A stretch of DNA of 11,032 nucleotides. Origin: Nanobdellati archaeon (GTDB lineage Archaea > EX4484-52 > JAADEF01). Shown here one piece after another: positions 1 through 6,960 of this stretch (position 1 is the first letter of the stretch; each line of letters begins with the position of its first letter). A program made the translations under genes and the position numbers. Location of the stretch: contig WAPH01000040.1 in NCBI GenBank assembly GCA_015520895.1, forward strand, positions 1-11,032. The letters run 5' to 3'. The notes under the pieces were generated by a model. It saw only the letters and a list, made by a program, of their open reading frames with translations. It did no database searches and was not told the origin of the DNA.

Positions 1-1
1 A

Positions 2-712
2 ATAGAGGATACATTACAAGAAATAACAAATAATGGAGCATCAACAACCAACCCAATAACTGTAGGAGGATTAACTTCTAATGGAGGTATTGTTGTTAGC
101 GGTAATGCTGTATTTAATGGAAATGTAAGGTTGCCTTCTATCATCTGTGGTACAGGTAAAAGATTACATACAGATGCTAATGGTAATATTGTTTGTGGTA
201 ATAATGATGATGATCCTACTAATGAATTACAAACATTATCTCAAGTATTACAGCAAGGAAATGATGCGGGTGATAGAAGCATAACAGGTGTAGGAAGTTT
301 ATTAACTAGTGCTTTAACTATAGACTCTGCAACTTTAGACACCAAATATGTGAGCGGAGTAGGAACTATGTTAGAGTTAAAAGGCGTAAGCGGATTATTA
401 ACTGCAAATGATAAAGCAGGTATAGGAGTATTATATGGAAGAGGAACTGTGGCAGCAGAACAAATATGCTTAGGTGGTGAATGTAAGACATCATGGAGTC
501 AGATTCAAGCAAGTGTTACTGCAAATGACATACTTTCTAAAATAAAAGTATGTTATTGTATATGGTGTAAAGAAGGAGGAGATCACCATAACAGTGGCTG
601 GAGATGTTCTAGTGATAGTTTCACTACGGGGCCTAGTGATGATGGTGCCGCTCCTGAAGGTTGCCAAATGAAAATAAAACTTGTACCAAAATACCAAGCA
701 TGCACATGGTAA
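2..712 (+). CDS. Repeat-rich, probable surface or fibre-like protein with Cys-rich C-terminus (5' truncated)
   Basis: The frame is open from base 2 and ends at TAA 710-712, giving 236 visible residues with no start; an internal TTG at 131 is not a convincing start, because the same sequence style runs through it. The visible part is rich in Gly, Thr, Asn and Ser. It holds two loosely similar units, around residues 5-30 (LQEITNNGAST..ITVGGL) and 75-100 (LSQVLQQGNDAG..ITGVGSL), and a CGTGKRLHTDANGNIVCG element bracketed by Cys49 and Cys65. A further Cys pair (156, 161) precedes a Cys-rich tail (184, 186, 189, 202, 221, 234). Such LQ-x(n)-NG repeats and 'TDANGNIVC' elements are, as I recall, typical of beta-structured tail-fibre or adhesin-like proteins of phages, Patescibacteria and DPANN archaea. 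The exact function is unknown. Any signal peptide or membrane anchor would lie off the window. The gene converges on the ATP synthase operon. Confidence 0.7.
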   Translation: MEDTLQEITNNGASTTNPITVGGLTSNGGIVVSGNAVFNGNVRLPSIICGTGKRLHTDANGNIVCGNNDDDPTNELQTLSQVLQQGNDAGDRSITGVGSLLTSALTIDSATLDTKYVSGVGTMLELKGVSGLLTANDKAGIGVLYGRGTVAAEQICLGGECKTSWSQIQASVTANDILSKIKVCYCIWCKEGGDHHNSGWRCSSDSFTTGPSDDGAAPEGCQMKIKLVPKYQACTW

Positions 713-715
713 AAA

Positions 716-1303
716 TTAACATTTTTTTAATTTCTCTAAAATCTCATCCCTTTCTTCTCTCGTTATTTTGCCCCATCTTTCAAGCTTGTTGAGTAATTCT
801 TTAGCAGAAAACAAGGAAATAAGATCAACGTTATATTTCTGTAATTTAACTCTCGAAACGATATTATAATCAAAAATTACTAACATCGTAATTGGTTTGG
901 GATTATAATTCCTTAGATGTTTTATATATGCCTCATTATTCTCTACTTTACTAAAAACATCATCAATCAATATTAAATTTTCCTCCTCACCTATCTTACC
1001 CTCTATTACCTTAGCCGCGCCATAATAATGAGGCTCTCTCCTAACAAAAGCCATAGGCAAATTAGTTTTTAAACTTACTGCAGTAGCCAAAGGAATTCCT
1101 GAAGTAAAAGCACCCACAACTTTATCAGGATTGAATTCCCTTACCTTATCAGCAAGTAAATCCGTAAGCATATCAAAATATCTCGGTTTATCTAATAATT
1201 TAGTAAAATCAACGCGTAAAGGAGCATAGGTATTCTTAAATATTTCATATTTACCTCCTATCTCCACTGCTTCTGCTTGTAAAAAAATCTCAAGAATGTT
1301 CAT
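716..1303 (-). CDS. pyrE: Orotate phosphoribosyltransferase-like (PRTase type I) protein
   Basis: This 195-residue protein has the type I phosphoribosyltransferase layout of orotate phosphoribosyltransferase, which joins orotate to PRPP to give OMP in pyrimidine synthesis. The N-terminal part (residues 16-40) resembles the OPRT hood region. 'SGIPLATAVS' (68-77) matches the Gly-Pro-Leu-Ala loop. 'RREPHYYG...IEG' (88-102) matches the family's 'RKxxKxYG...IEG'. 'LILIDDVFSKVENN' (110-123) lies at the PRPP-binding motif with the acidic pair Asp114-Asp115. Oddly, the usual T-T/A-G-G/T after the acidic pair is replaced by S-K-V-E-N-N, and the usual catalytic-loop Lys appears as His92, so OMP synthesis is doubtful. 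The ATG shares one base with the TAA of atpD (TAATG) and follows GAGGGGG, so translation is probably coupled. It is the last gene of the ATP synthase operon. It could instead be a salvage or regulatory PRTase. Confidence 0.7.
   Translation of the reverse strand: MNILEIFLQAEAVEIGGKYEIFKNTYAPLRVDFTKLLDKPRYFDMLTDLLADKVREFNPDKVVGAFTSGIPLATAVSLKTNLPMAFVRREPHYYGAAKVIEGKIGEEENLILIDDVFSKVENNEAYIKHLRNYNPKPITMLVIFDYNIVSRVKLQKYNVDLISLFSAKELLNKLERWGKITREERDEILEKLKKC
722..728 (+). terminator. Oligo-T tract after the + strand gene, possible terminator
   Basis: Seven consecutive T residues begin 9 bases after the TAA of the + strand gene, inside the 3' end of the convergent phosphoribosyltransferase gene. 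Archaeal transcription commonly ends at U-rich tracts without a hairpin. On the opposite strand, the stop codon of the minus-strand operon is followed at once by five T residues (711-715 as A's on the + strand), so the junction may stop transcription in both directions. No hairpin is evident and transcript ends are not known. Confidence 0.35.
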
Positions 1304-1944
1304 TAAGCCCCCTCACTTGCTTTTTTCTTTTTAACGGTTTTTAAGCGGAAAATATTCTCTCTTTCTGCTTCATCCAACATCATCTTAACCCATGCTATTT
1401 GTTCTTTTAATCTTGGAATAACAATATTTTCCAAAGCATTTACTCTTCTTTTTGTACTTTCGATTTCCTTTAATAAATTCCTCAAAGCAGTCTCTATTTC
1501 AACGGTTTCAACAATTCTTTTAATAATCTCTTCGTAAAGCATAATCGCTTTTACCATATCATGGGATAAAGTTAGTACCATTTTTTTGTATTCTTCATCT
1601 TCTATTCTTTTAAGTTCAAATTCTATTTCTGGAACCTTAACACCCATTAGATTCTTGGTAATCACTTTAAGAAAAGGGGATTGCCTCAAGTAAAAAGCTG
1701 ATGTTTTAATAGCGAATTCACCTTCTAAAAGTTGTATCTCCTTTATAAGTTGCTCTCCCTCTTTTATCTTTTCCACTAATCCTTTTCGAGTCTCTCTAAC
1801 ATTTTTAAGCATTTTTCTTAACTCTATTATCAAACCGTCTCTTTTTCTTTTTAAAAGATTATAGCCTCTTTCAGCCAATACTACCCTCCTTTTAAGGTTT
1901 AATAATTCACTTCTCGTTGGTTTAACATTTTCCAAAAAAATCAC
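1303..1944 (-). CDS. atpD: A-type ATP synthase subunit D (central rotor axle)
   Basis: Subunit D forms the long antiparallel coiled-coil axle that turns inside the A3B3 hexamer and, with F and C, couples rotation to the membrane ring. The family hallmarks are present: 'PTRSELLNLKRR' near the N-terminus (9-20), then 'AERGYNLLKRKRDGL' (24-38), a long charged helix, and the C-terminal helix 'RRVNALENIVIPRLKEQI' (166-183) followed by a basic tail ending in KKKKASEGA. Its 213 residues are normal for the family. A GTG start at 1944 overlaps the upstream TGA (GTGA). However, GAGGTGA at 1941-1947 sits just in front of an in-frame TTG at 1935, so initiation at 1935 (MENVKPTR..., 210 aa) is a serious alternative. 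In most archaeal operons D directly follows B; here two extra genes separate them. Confidence 0.95.
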   Translation of the reverse strand: MIFLENVKPTRSELLNLKRRVVLAERGYNLLKRKRDGLIIELRKMLKNVRETRKGLVEKIKEGEQLIKEIQLLEGEFAIKTSAFYLRQSPFLKVITKNLMGVKVPEIEFELKRIEDEEYKKMVLTLSHDMVKAIMLYEEIIKRIVETVEIETALRNLLKEIESTKRRVNALENIVIPRLKEQIAWVKMMLDEAERENIFRLKTVKKKKASEGA

Positions 1945-2708
1945 CTCTGATCATTCTGATAAAAAAACCGAAATTCTAAAGGAATAAAAACATCATAATG
2001 AGTGCCTTCTTCTTTCATACTTTTATCTTGCACATGTACTTGTAAGTAAGGCAAATAAAAGAAACCTGTTAAAGCATTTTCTTTAACAACCTCTATTAAA
2101 GTCTCAGTTAAGTATAAAGCATTTTCTTTATAAAGAGATCTTGTCCATTCATAAGGATCATCCTTCACTTTAGCCTTATTAGCAATTACTTGATAAATAA
2201 CATGAAGTTCTGTATGTGGGTTTAAGTTCTTACCCCCTGTTTTCCTAGATTCTTTTAATAAAGCATGAGCACCGCAACAATAAGAATTACTTTGCTGGCC
2301 TTTTCGTCTTATATAACCAAACGTTTCATTCTCGATATCATACCCTATATGCGGTAAATGTAATAATACTACCCACTTATCAGTTCCTTCGGGTAAATGA
2401 TGCGCTAAAACTTCTAAACCTTCTTTACCTCCAACATACAATGATCCAAAATAAGAGAAATTCACATAAAGGATGTTTCTCAAACCTTCAGGAATTTTAA
2501 CTACCTCATCTCTACAAGATATGATGCCTAAAATAGCATTTTGATGGGGACTATTTAATTCGATATCTTTCTGTGACAAAGTTAATCTTAAGTTAGATAC
2601 AAATTCGTAAGGCGTATAAACCGTTCTACCATTCAATTTTTGTTTTATTTTCTCTTTGATCTCAGCATATAATTCCTCTTTCCCCTTCACATATTTTTGC
2701 AAAAACAT
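1941..2708 (-). CDS. LCIB/LCIC-family (CGHR domain) beta/theta-carbonic anhydrase-like protein, copy 2
   Basis: This 255-residue soluble protein matches the LCIB/LCIC family, a group of beta-type (also called theta) carbonic anhydrases that interconvert CO2 and bicarbonate. The match rests on ordered motifs: SCRDE (64-68), FGSLYVGG (87-94), AHHLP (102-106), PHIGY (119-123), FGYIRRKGQ (130-138) and CCGA (144-147). By family analogy Cys65, His120 and Cys145 should bind zinc. Cys65-x-Asp67 corresponds to the Cys-x-Asp of beta-carbonic anhydrases, and Arg134/Arg135 lie near the predicted site. No signal peptide or membrane segment is seen, so it should be cytoplasmic. The ATG has GGTGTT at 2714-2719, right after the preceding stop. 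Its TGA overlaps the atpD GTG. It keeps all the key residues, so of the two copies it is the better candidate for an active enzyme. Activity is inferred, not shown; the archaeal protein could have another zinc-dependent role. Confidence 0.75.
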   Translation of the reverse strand: MFLQKYVKGKEELYAEIKEKIKQKLNGRTVYTPYEFVSNLRLTLSQKDIELNSPHQNAILGIISCRDEVVKIPEGLRNILYVNFSYFGSLYVGGKEGLEVLAHHLPEGTDKWVVLLHLPHIGYDIENETFGYIRRKGQQSNSYCCGAHALLKESRKTGGKNLNPHTELHVIYQVIANKAKVKDDPYEWTRSLYKENALYLTETLIEVVKENALTGFFYLPYLQVHVQDKSMKEEGTHYDVFIPLEFRFFYQNDQR

Positions 2709-2719
2709 GCAACAACACC

Positions 2720-3487
2720 TTATAAGATTTTTTCAATCTTTTTTCCTGCCTCTATATAAGTGATATTCTTAACAAGTATTTTATCATTAAATTCTTTTTT
2801 CTTATCCATATCTATTTCTACACCACCAATGTATAAAATATTAATTTTTTCTTTTTTTGATAAATGTTGAAGTTGCTCCAACAACCACGAACTTTGCCTC
2901 TCAAAGGCATTTAGAGTTAAATGAAGAACGTGCTCGTTTCGAGGCATTTCTTTAATATTCTCCTCCATTATAATATTTCTTAAAAATATACCCAACTCTC
3001 TTAAATCCTCGTCATTCACCATCTCTTTTCCTTCTTTTATTAAAGAATATAGAGTAACAATAGCACCACAACTAGGACTTGCATGATCATGCCCGTATCT
3101 TATAAATTTACCCCATTCTCCTGTTTCTTCTTCATAACCTATATGTGTAAAATTTAAAACCACAAGATTCTTACCGCTCTTAGGTATGTGATGTGCTGCA
3201 GGAATTAAACTTTCAAATGTCTTATAACCTGGTACAAAAACACCTCCAAACACACTTCTATTATATACTAAAAAATGTTTACTTCTATCTTTCTCATACT
3301 TATTCTTTGTTATAATATAAGAAAGAACAGAAGATGATTGATCGTCAGGACATGTAATACTAACAAATACTGCATTTTCCTCGGGTTTAATGCTGTATTT
3401 GTTAAAAAGTTCATTTAATAATCCTTCAAATTCTTCTAAACTTTTTGACTCTTTTATAACCTCTTCGCCTTTAACTAAAGTCAACAT
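2720..3487 (-). CDS. LCIB/LCIC-family (CGHR domain) carbonic anhydrase-like protein, copy 1
   Basis: This protein is a divergent paralogue of the downstream gene, with the same motif order: TCPDD (45-49), FGGVFVPG (80-87), AHHIP (98-102), THIGY (114-118), GKFIRYGH (126-133) and SCGA (139-142). Predicted zinc ligands by family analogy are Cys46, His115 and Cys140. Cys-x-Asp (46, 48) is kept, but the CRDE of copy 2 is CPDD here and CCGA is SCGA, so activity may differ or be lost. The C-terminus has a strand-like 'INILYIGGVEIDMD' (215-228) comparable to the end of copy 2. I start at the ATG 3487 (255 aa), because GGGTGAGG (3494-3501) lies at good spacing from it; an upstream in-frame GTG at 3499 would add four residues and overlap that ribosome binding site. 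The start lies just past the atpB stop. No membrane segment is seen. The two copies could form a mixed complex, as LCIB and LCIC do. Confidence 0.7.
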   Translation of the reverse strand: MLTLVKGEEVIKESKSLEEFEGLLNELFNKYSIKPEENAVFVSITCPDDQSSSVLSYIITKNKYEKDRSKHFLVYNRSVFGGVFVPGYKTFESLIPAAHHIPKSGKNLVVLNFTHIGYEEETGEWGKFIRYGHDHASPSCGAIVTLYSLIKEGKEMVNDEDLRELGIFLRNIIMEENIKEMPRNEHVLHLTLNAFERQSSWLLEQLQHLSKKEKINILYIGGVEIDMDKKKEFNDKILVKNITYIEAGKKIEKIL

Positions 3488-3488
3488 G

Positions 3489-4874
3489 TTATTCCTCACC
3501 CTTAAATCCTTTATAGTATTTCTTTTTAGTCTCTGGTTTTAACTTCACTAACTCATGCTCAGGAATCATACTAAATAACTCCCATGCTAATTCTAAACTT
3601 TCTTCTATATTCCTATCATCATACAAACCTTGTTTAACAAACTTATTTTCAAAAGCTTCTGCGAAATCTAAAAACCTTCTATCTCTCTGACTCAATGCCT
3701 CTCTACCTACTATCGCAACCAACCCTCTTAAATCATTACCCTCGGCATAAGCTGTATAAAGTTGTTCATAAACCTCTTTATGATCTTCTCTTGTTTTACC
3801 TTTACCTATTCCATTATTCATTAACCTGCTTAATCCACGCAACACATCAATAGGAGGATATATACCTTTTCTGTGCAACTCTCTTCCTAAAACAATCTGT
3901 CCTTCGGTGATATAACCTGTCAAGTCTGGGATTGGATGAGTAATATCATCACCAGGCATAGTTAATATAGGCATCTGTGTTACAGACCCTTTCTTACCTT
4001 TTATCATACCTGCTCTTTCATAAATAGTTGCAAAATCAGTATACATGTAACCAGGATAACCCCTTCTACCTGGAATTTCTTGCCTAGCAGCACCTATTTC
4101 ACGTAAAGATTCTGCATAATTAGTCATATCTGTTAAAATAACTAAAACATGCATTTCTTTTTCATAAGCTAAATATTCTGCAGTTGTTAAGGCTAATCGA
4201 GGAGTAATAAGACGCTCAGATGCAGGATCGCTTGCTAAATTAAGGAATATAACTGCTCTTTCCAATGCACCTGTTCTTTCAAACTCTTTTATGAATTTAT
4301 GGGCCTCTTCATGAGTAATACCCATAGCAGCAAATACTACTGCAAAACTTTCTTCTTGTCTTTTTACTTTAGCTTGCCTTGCAATTTGTAAAGCCAGATC
4401 ATTATGAGGCAAACCACTTCCAGAGAATATAGGTAATTTTTGACCTCTTACTAATGTATGCATAACATCTATAGTGGAGATACCTGTTTGAATAAAGTCT
4501 GCAGGAGGAGTACGAGAATAAGGATTAATAGCACTACCTAATATATCTACTTTTTCACCTCTAACAATATCCAAACCACCATCTATTACTTCACCCCTTC
4601 CATTAAATATTCTTCCCAACATTTCATCAGAGACTCTTACTTTAAAAGTATCTCCTAAAAACCTGACACTGCTTTGCAAACTAATCCCTGTTGTGTCTTC
4701 AAAACTTTGCACTACTACTAAATCCTTACTCGTATCAAGAACTTGACCTAATTTAACTTCTCCGTTTTCAAGTCTTATCTTAACAAGTTCTCCGTAACTA
4801 ACAGCATGAGTTTTCTCCACAAAAATCAATGGACCTTCGATACCTCTTATAGTTTTATACTCTTTAAAACTCAT
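3489..4874 (-). CDS. atpB: A-type ATP synthase subunit B (non-catalytic nucleotide-binding)
   Basis: Subunit B alternates with A in the A3B3 head and holds the regulatory, non-catalytic nucleotide sites while supplying residues to the catalytic interfaces. The 461 residues match the family length. Visible landmarks are an N-terminal barrel (EGPLIFVE, 13-20; QSFEDTTGI, 56-64), the degenerate P-loop 'SGSGLPHNDLA' (151-161) that lacks a Walker A Lys, the Walker B-like 'VLVILTDMTNYAE' (243-255), 'GYPGYMYTDFATIYERAG' (272-289), and 'LSRLMNNGIGKGKTR' (348-362) with the interface arginine Arg350. The ATG at 4874 has a strong AGGAGGTGAG site about five bases upstream, so high output is expected, in keeping with three copies per complex. 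It lies 14 bases after atpA. Nothing is truncated. Confidence 0.98.
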   Translation of the reverse strand: MSFKEYKTIRGIEGPLIFVEKTHAVSYGELVKIRLENGEVKLGQVLDTSKDLVVVQSFEDTTGISLQSSVRFLGDTFKVRVSDEMLGRIFNGRGEVIDGGLDIVRGEKVDILGSAINPYSRTPPADFIQTGISTIDVMHTLVRGQKLPIFSGSGLPHNDLALQIARQAKVKRQEESFAVVFAAMGITHEEAHKFIKEFERTGALERAVIFLNLASDPASERLITPRLALTTAEYLAYEKEMHVLVILTDMTNYAESLREIGAARQEIPGRRGYPGYMYTDFATIYERAGMIKGKKGSVTQMPILTMPGDDITHPIPDLTGYITEGQIVLGRELHRKGIYPPIDVLRGLSRLMNNGIGKGKTREDHKEVYEQLYTAYAEGNDLRGLVAIVGREALSQRDRRFLDFAEAFENKFVKQGLYDDRNIEESLELAWELFSMIPEHELVKLKPETKKKYYKGFKGEE

Positions 4875-4888
4875 TTACACTCACCTCC

Positions 4889-6631
4889 TTAAATATTAAG
4901 TTTCTTTTCTACTTCTTTTATTTCTTCTTCTATAGCCTCTTTAACCTCTTTAATCTTCTTCGCATAATCCTTATCGTACCTTATTTCTATTATTTTGTTC
5001 TTAGATTTTATAGATATGATATCCTTAGCTCTTGCTCCTTTTTTAAGCAAGTTTTCTGCCTGCTCGTTAAACCATAATATTATTTCTAACAATTTTTTAG
5101 TTTTGTCCACACTACTGTATGCATCTACTTCATCAAAAGCATTTTGCTGTAAAAAGAACTCTCTTACCATCTTTGCAATTTCAAGTTTAACTTGCTCGCT
5201 TTCTGGTAAAGCATCACTACCCACTAACTGCACTATTTCTTGCAACTTCTCCTCCTCTTGTAATAAAGTCATTGCTTTATTAATAAGATCATCCCAATTT
5301 TCTCCTGCTTGTTCTTTAAACCAGTCCAATAAGGTTTCTTTATATAAACTATAACTTTGCAACCAATTAATAGCAGGGAAGTGCTTTCTGCTTGCCAATT
5401 TAGCGTCCAAAGCCCAGAATACCTTTACAATTCTTAGAGTGTTCTGAGTAACCGGCTCAGAAAAATCACCACCTGGAGGTGAAACAGCACCTATAACCGT
5501 CACACTACCGATTTCATCACTTAAAGTAACAACTCTTCCTGCTCTTTCATAGAACTCTGCTAATTTAGATGCCAATCTTGCAGGATAACCTTCTTCTCCA
5601 GGCATCTCCTCTAATCGTGAAGAAATTTCCCTCATTGCTTCTGCCCATCGAGATGTAGAATCAGCCATTAATGCCACATCATAACCTTGATCTCTATAAT
5701 ATTCTGCTATAGTAATGCCAGTATACACACTTGCTTCTCTTGCAGCAACAGGCATATTGGAGGTATTAGCTATAAGTACTGTTCTTTCCATCAATGGTTT
5801 GGAAGTATTAGGATCTATCAGCTCAGGAAATTCAACTAACACTTCTGTCATTTCATTACCTCTTTCACCACACCCCACATAAACAATAACTTGAGCATCA
5901 GAATATTTCGCTAAACTTTGTTGTGTAACTGTTTTACCAGATCCGAAAGGACCAGGAATTGCTGCAGTTCCTCCTTTTGCTAAAGGAAATAATGCATCTA
6001 ATATCCTCATACCTGTGAGTAAAGGAACTTCAGGAGGTAATTTTTTAATATATGGACGTGGTTTTCTAATAGGCCATTTATGCATCAACTTTAATTCATA
6101 ACCATTATCTAAAACACCTATTACTTCTTCAACAGTAAACTTACCTTTTTTTATTTCCTTGATCTTTCCCTCTACGCCTGGAGGTACTAATATTCTATGA
6201 GTTATAGTCTCTGTTTCTTTAACTTCACCAATTATATCCCCTCCTTTGACATAATCCCCCACTTTTACTAATGGCTTAAAATCCCATTTAATGTCCCGAG
6301 GTAAAGCATTAACTTTAGCACCTCTTTTTATAAAATCGCCCTGCATTTCTTGCAAAACACTTAAAGGTCTTTGAATACCGTCATAGATAGACTTTAAAAT
6401 TCCAGGTCCTAATTCTACCATTAGAGGCTCATTATAAGTTATCACAGGTTCTCCGGGCTTTAAACCAGTAGTATCTTCATAAACCTGAATAATTACTTTA
6501 TCACCTTTTATTTGAGTGACCTCCCCCATTAACTCCTCATTACCTACGAAAACAACATCATACATATTAGCTTTGATACCTTCTGCAACAACAACAGGTC
6601 CTGATATTCTATAAATTTTACCTTTTTGCAT
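4889..6631 (-). CDS. atpA: A-type ATP synthase subunit A (catalytic)
   Basis: Subunit A is the catalytic subunit that makes or hydrolyses ATP. Numbering from the ATG at 6631 (580 aa), it shows the N-terminal barrel 'YRISGPVVVAEG' (7-18), the archaeal/V-type non-homologous insert roughly between residues 110 and 190, the Walker A 'GPFGSGKT' (227-234), 'GCGERGNEM' (253-261) with the catalytic Glu256, the Walker B 'DVALMADSTSRWAEA' (318-332), and 'PGGDFSEPVTQ' (386-396). The C-terminal helical domain ends in a charged coiled coil. No intein interrupts the P-loop, a common intein site in archaea. Two GTG codons upstream (6640, 6637) are open but form part of the GGTGGTGA ribosome binding site, and family members start M-x-K-G-x-I-Y/x-R-I-S-G-P, so I prefer the ATG. 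The gene starts 10 bases after the atpF stop. Confidence 0.98.
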   Translation of the reverse strand: MQKGKIYRISGPVVVAEGIKANMYDVVFVGNEELMGEVTQIKGDKVIIQVYEDTTGLKPGEPVITYNEPLMVELGPGILKSIYDGIQRPLSVLQEMQGDFIKRGAKVNALPRDIKWDFKPLVKVGDYVKGGDIIGEVKETETITHRILVPPGVEGKIKEIKKGKFTVEEVIGVLDNGYELKLMHKWPIRKPRPYIKKLPPEVPLLTGMRILDALFPLAKGGTAAIPGPFGSGKTVTQQSLAKYSDAQVIVYVGCGERGNEMTEVLVEFPELIDPNTSKPLMERTVLIANTSNMPVAAREASVYTGITIAEYYRDQGYDVALMADSTSRWAEAMREISSRLEEMPGEEGYPARLASKLAEFYERAGRVVTLSDEIGSVTVIGAVSPPGGDFSEPVTQNTLRIVKVFWALDAKLASRKHFPAINWLQSYSLYKETLLDWFKEQAGENWDDLINKAMTLLQEEEKLQEIVQLVGSDALPESEQVKLEIAKMVREFFLQQNAFDEVDAYSSVDKTKKLLEIILWFNEQAENLLKKGARAKDIISIKSKNKIIEIRYDKDYAKKIKEVKEAIEEEIKEVEKKLNI

Positions 6632-6633
6632 AA

Positions 6634-6641
6634 TCACCACC
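6634..6641 (-). promoter_or_regulatory. GGTGGTGA ribosome binding site that sets the atpA start
   Basis: On the minus strand GGTGGTGA directly follows the atpF stop TAA and precedes ATG 6631 by two to six bases, depending on which GGTG pairs with 16S rRNA. The apparent upstream GTG starts are the bases of this site, which argues for initiation at the ATG. Confidence 0.7.
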
Positions 6642-6956
6642 TTAAATATTTTCCATATCTATACCTAAAGCACGTTTCATCATGAGTTTTAAACTTTCAT
6701 CAGTGTCTTTATCCTTACTGATAACAAAGACTAATGGGTTAACAGAAGTAATCGATTTGTCTTTTAATACTTCGTTTAACATATTAAATGCGAATTCCTC
6801 TATTATGACAAGTTTATGCTTTTTTTCATAAAGCATAACATCCATTAATTCATTTACTTTTTTTCTATCTTCAGGTAAAATAGTATAAACATCACTTATG
6901 CCCACTAAATAAAATCCTTTAATAAACCCTTCACTCCCTATTACAGCAATAACCAC
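6642..6956 (-). CDS. atpF: A-type ATP synthase subunit F (central stalk)
   Basis: Subunit F is a small Rossmann-like protein that binds the D axle and regulates rotation and ATP hydrolysis. The 104-residue product begins with the family's 'VIAVIGSEGFIKGFYLVGI' (2-20), corresponding to the usual hydrophobic strand followed by a Gly-Phe-x-Leu-x-Gly-Ile turn. It continues with 'HKLVIIEEFAFNML' (47-60), 'NPLVFVISKD' (73-82), and a C-terminal helix (84-104) that in homologues inserts towards the A3B3 head. It starts at GTG 6956, supported by AAGGTGAG, whose TGA is also the atpC stop. The length is normal. Confidence 0.95.
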   Translation of the reverse strand: MVIAVIGSEGFIKGFYLVGISDVYTILPEDRKKVNELMDVMLYEKKHKLVIIEEFAFNMLNEVLKDKSITSVNPLVFVISKDKDTDESLKLMMKRALGIDMENI

Positions 6957-6960
6957 GTTC

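Noticed and set aside
491..697. Open frame of 68 codons on the - strand
   Set aside because: It is antisense to the repeat-protein gene, which has a coherent repeat and Cys pattern continuing from the window edge; no start signal supports the minus frame.
131..712. TTG at 131 as the true start of the left-hand gene
   Set aside because: The frame is open to the window edge, the upstream 43 codons share the same Gly/Asn/Thr repeat style, and no GGTGA-type site precedes the TTG.
2..712. Prophage or virus edge
   Set aside because: The repeat protein alone resembles tail-fibre proteins, but no other viral gene, integrase or attachment repeat is visible, so a cellular surface protein is equally possible.
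1941..3487. The two inserted genes as extra ATP synthase subunits (for example stalk subunits)
   Set aside because: They are globular, with His/Cys metal-site motifs and no coiled coil, unlike H, E or G subunits, and all standard subunits are already present.
4995..5354. Open frame of 119 codons on the + strand
   Set aside because: It lies wholly antisense to the 3' part of atpA, has no ribosome binding site, and its composition (Ser/Leu/Cys-rich) is what the reverse strand of a charged helical protein gives.
4889..6631. Intein in the catalytic subunit
   Set aside because: The P-loop GPFGSGKT is uninterrupted and the length (580 residues) is that of an intein-free subunit.
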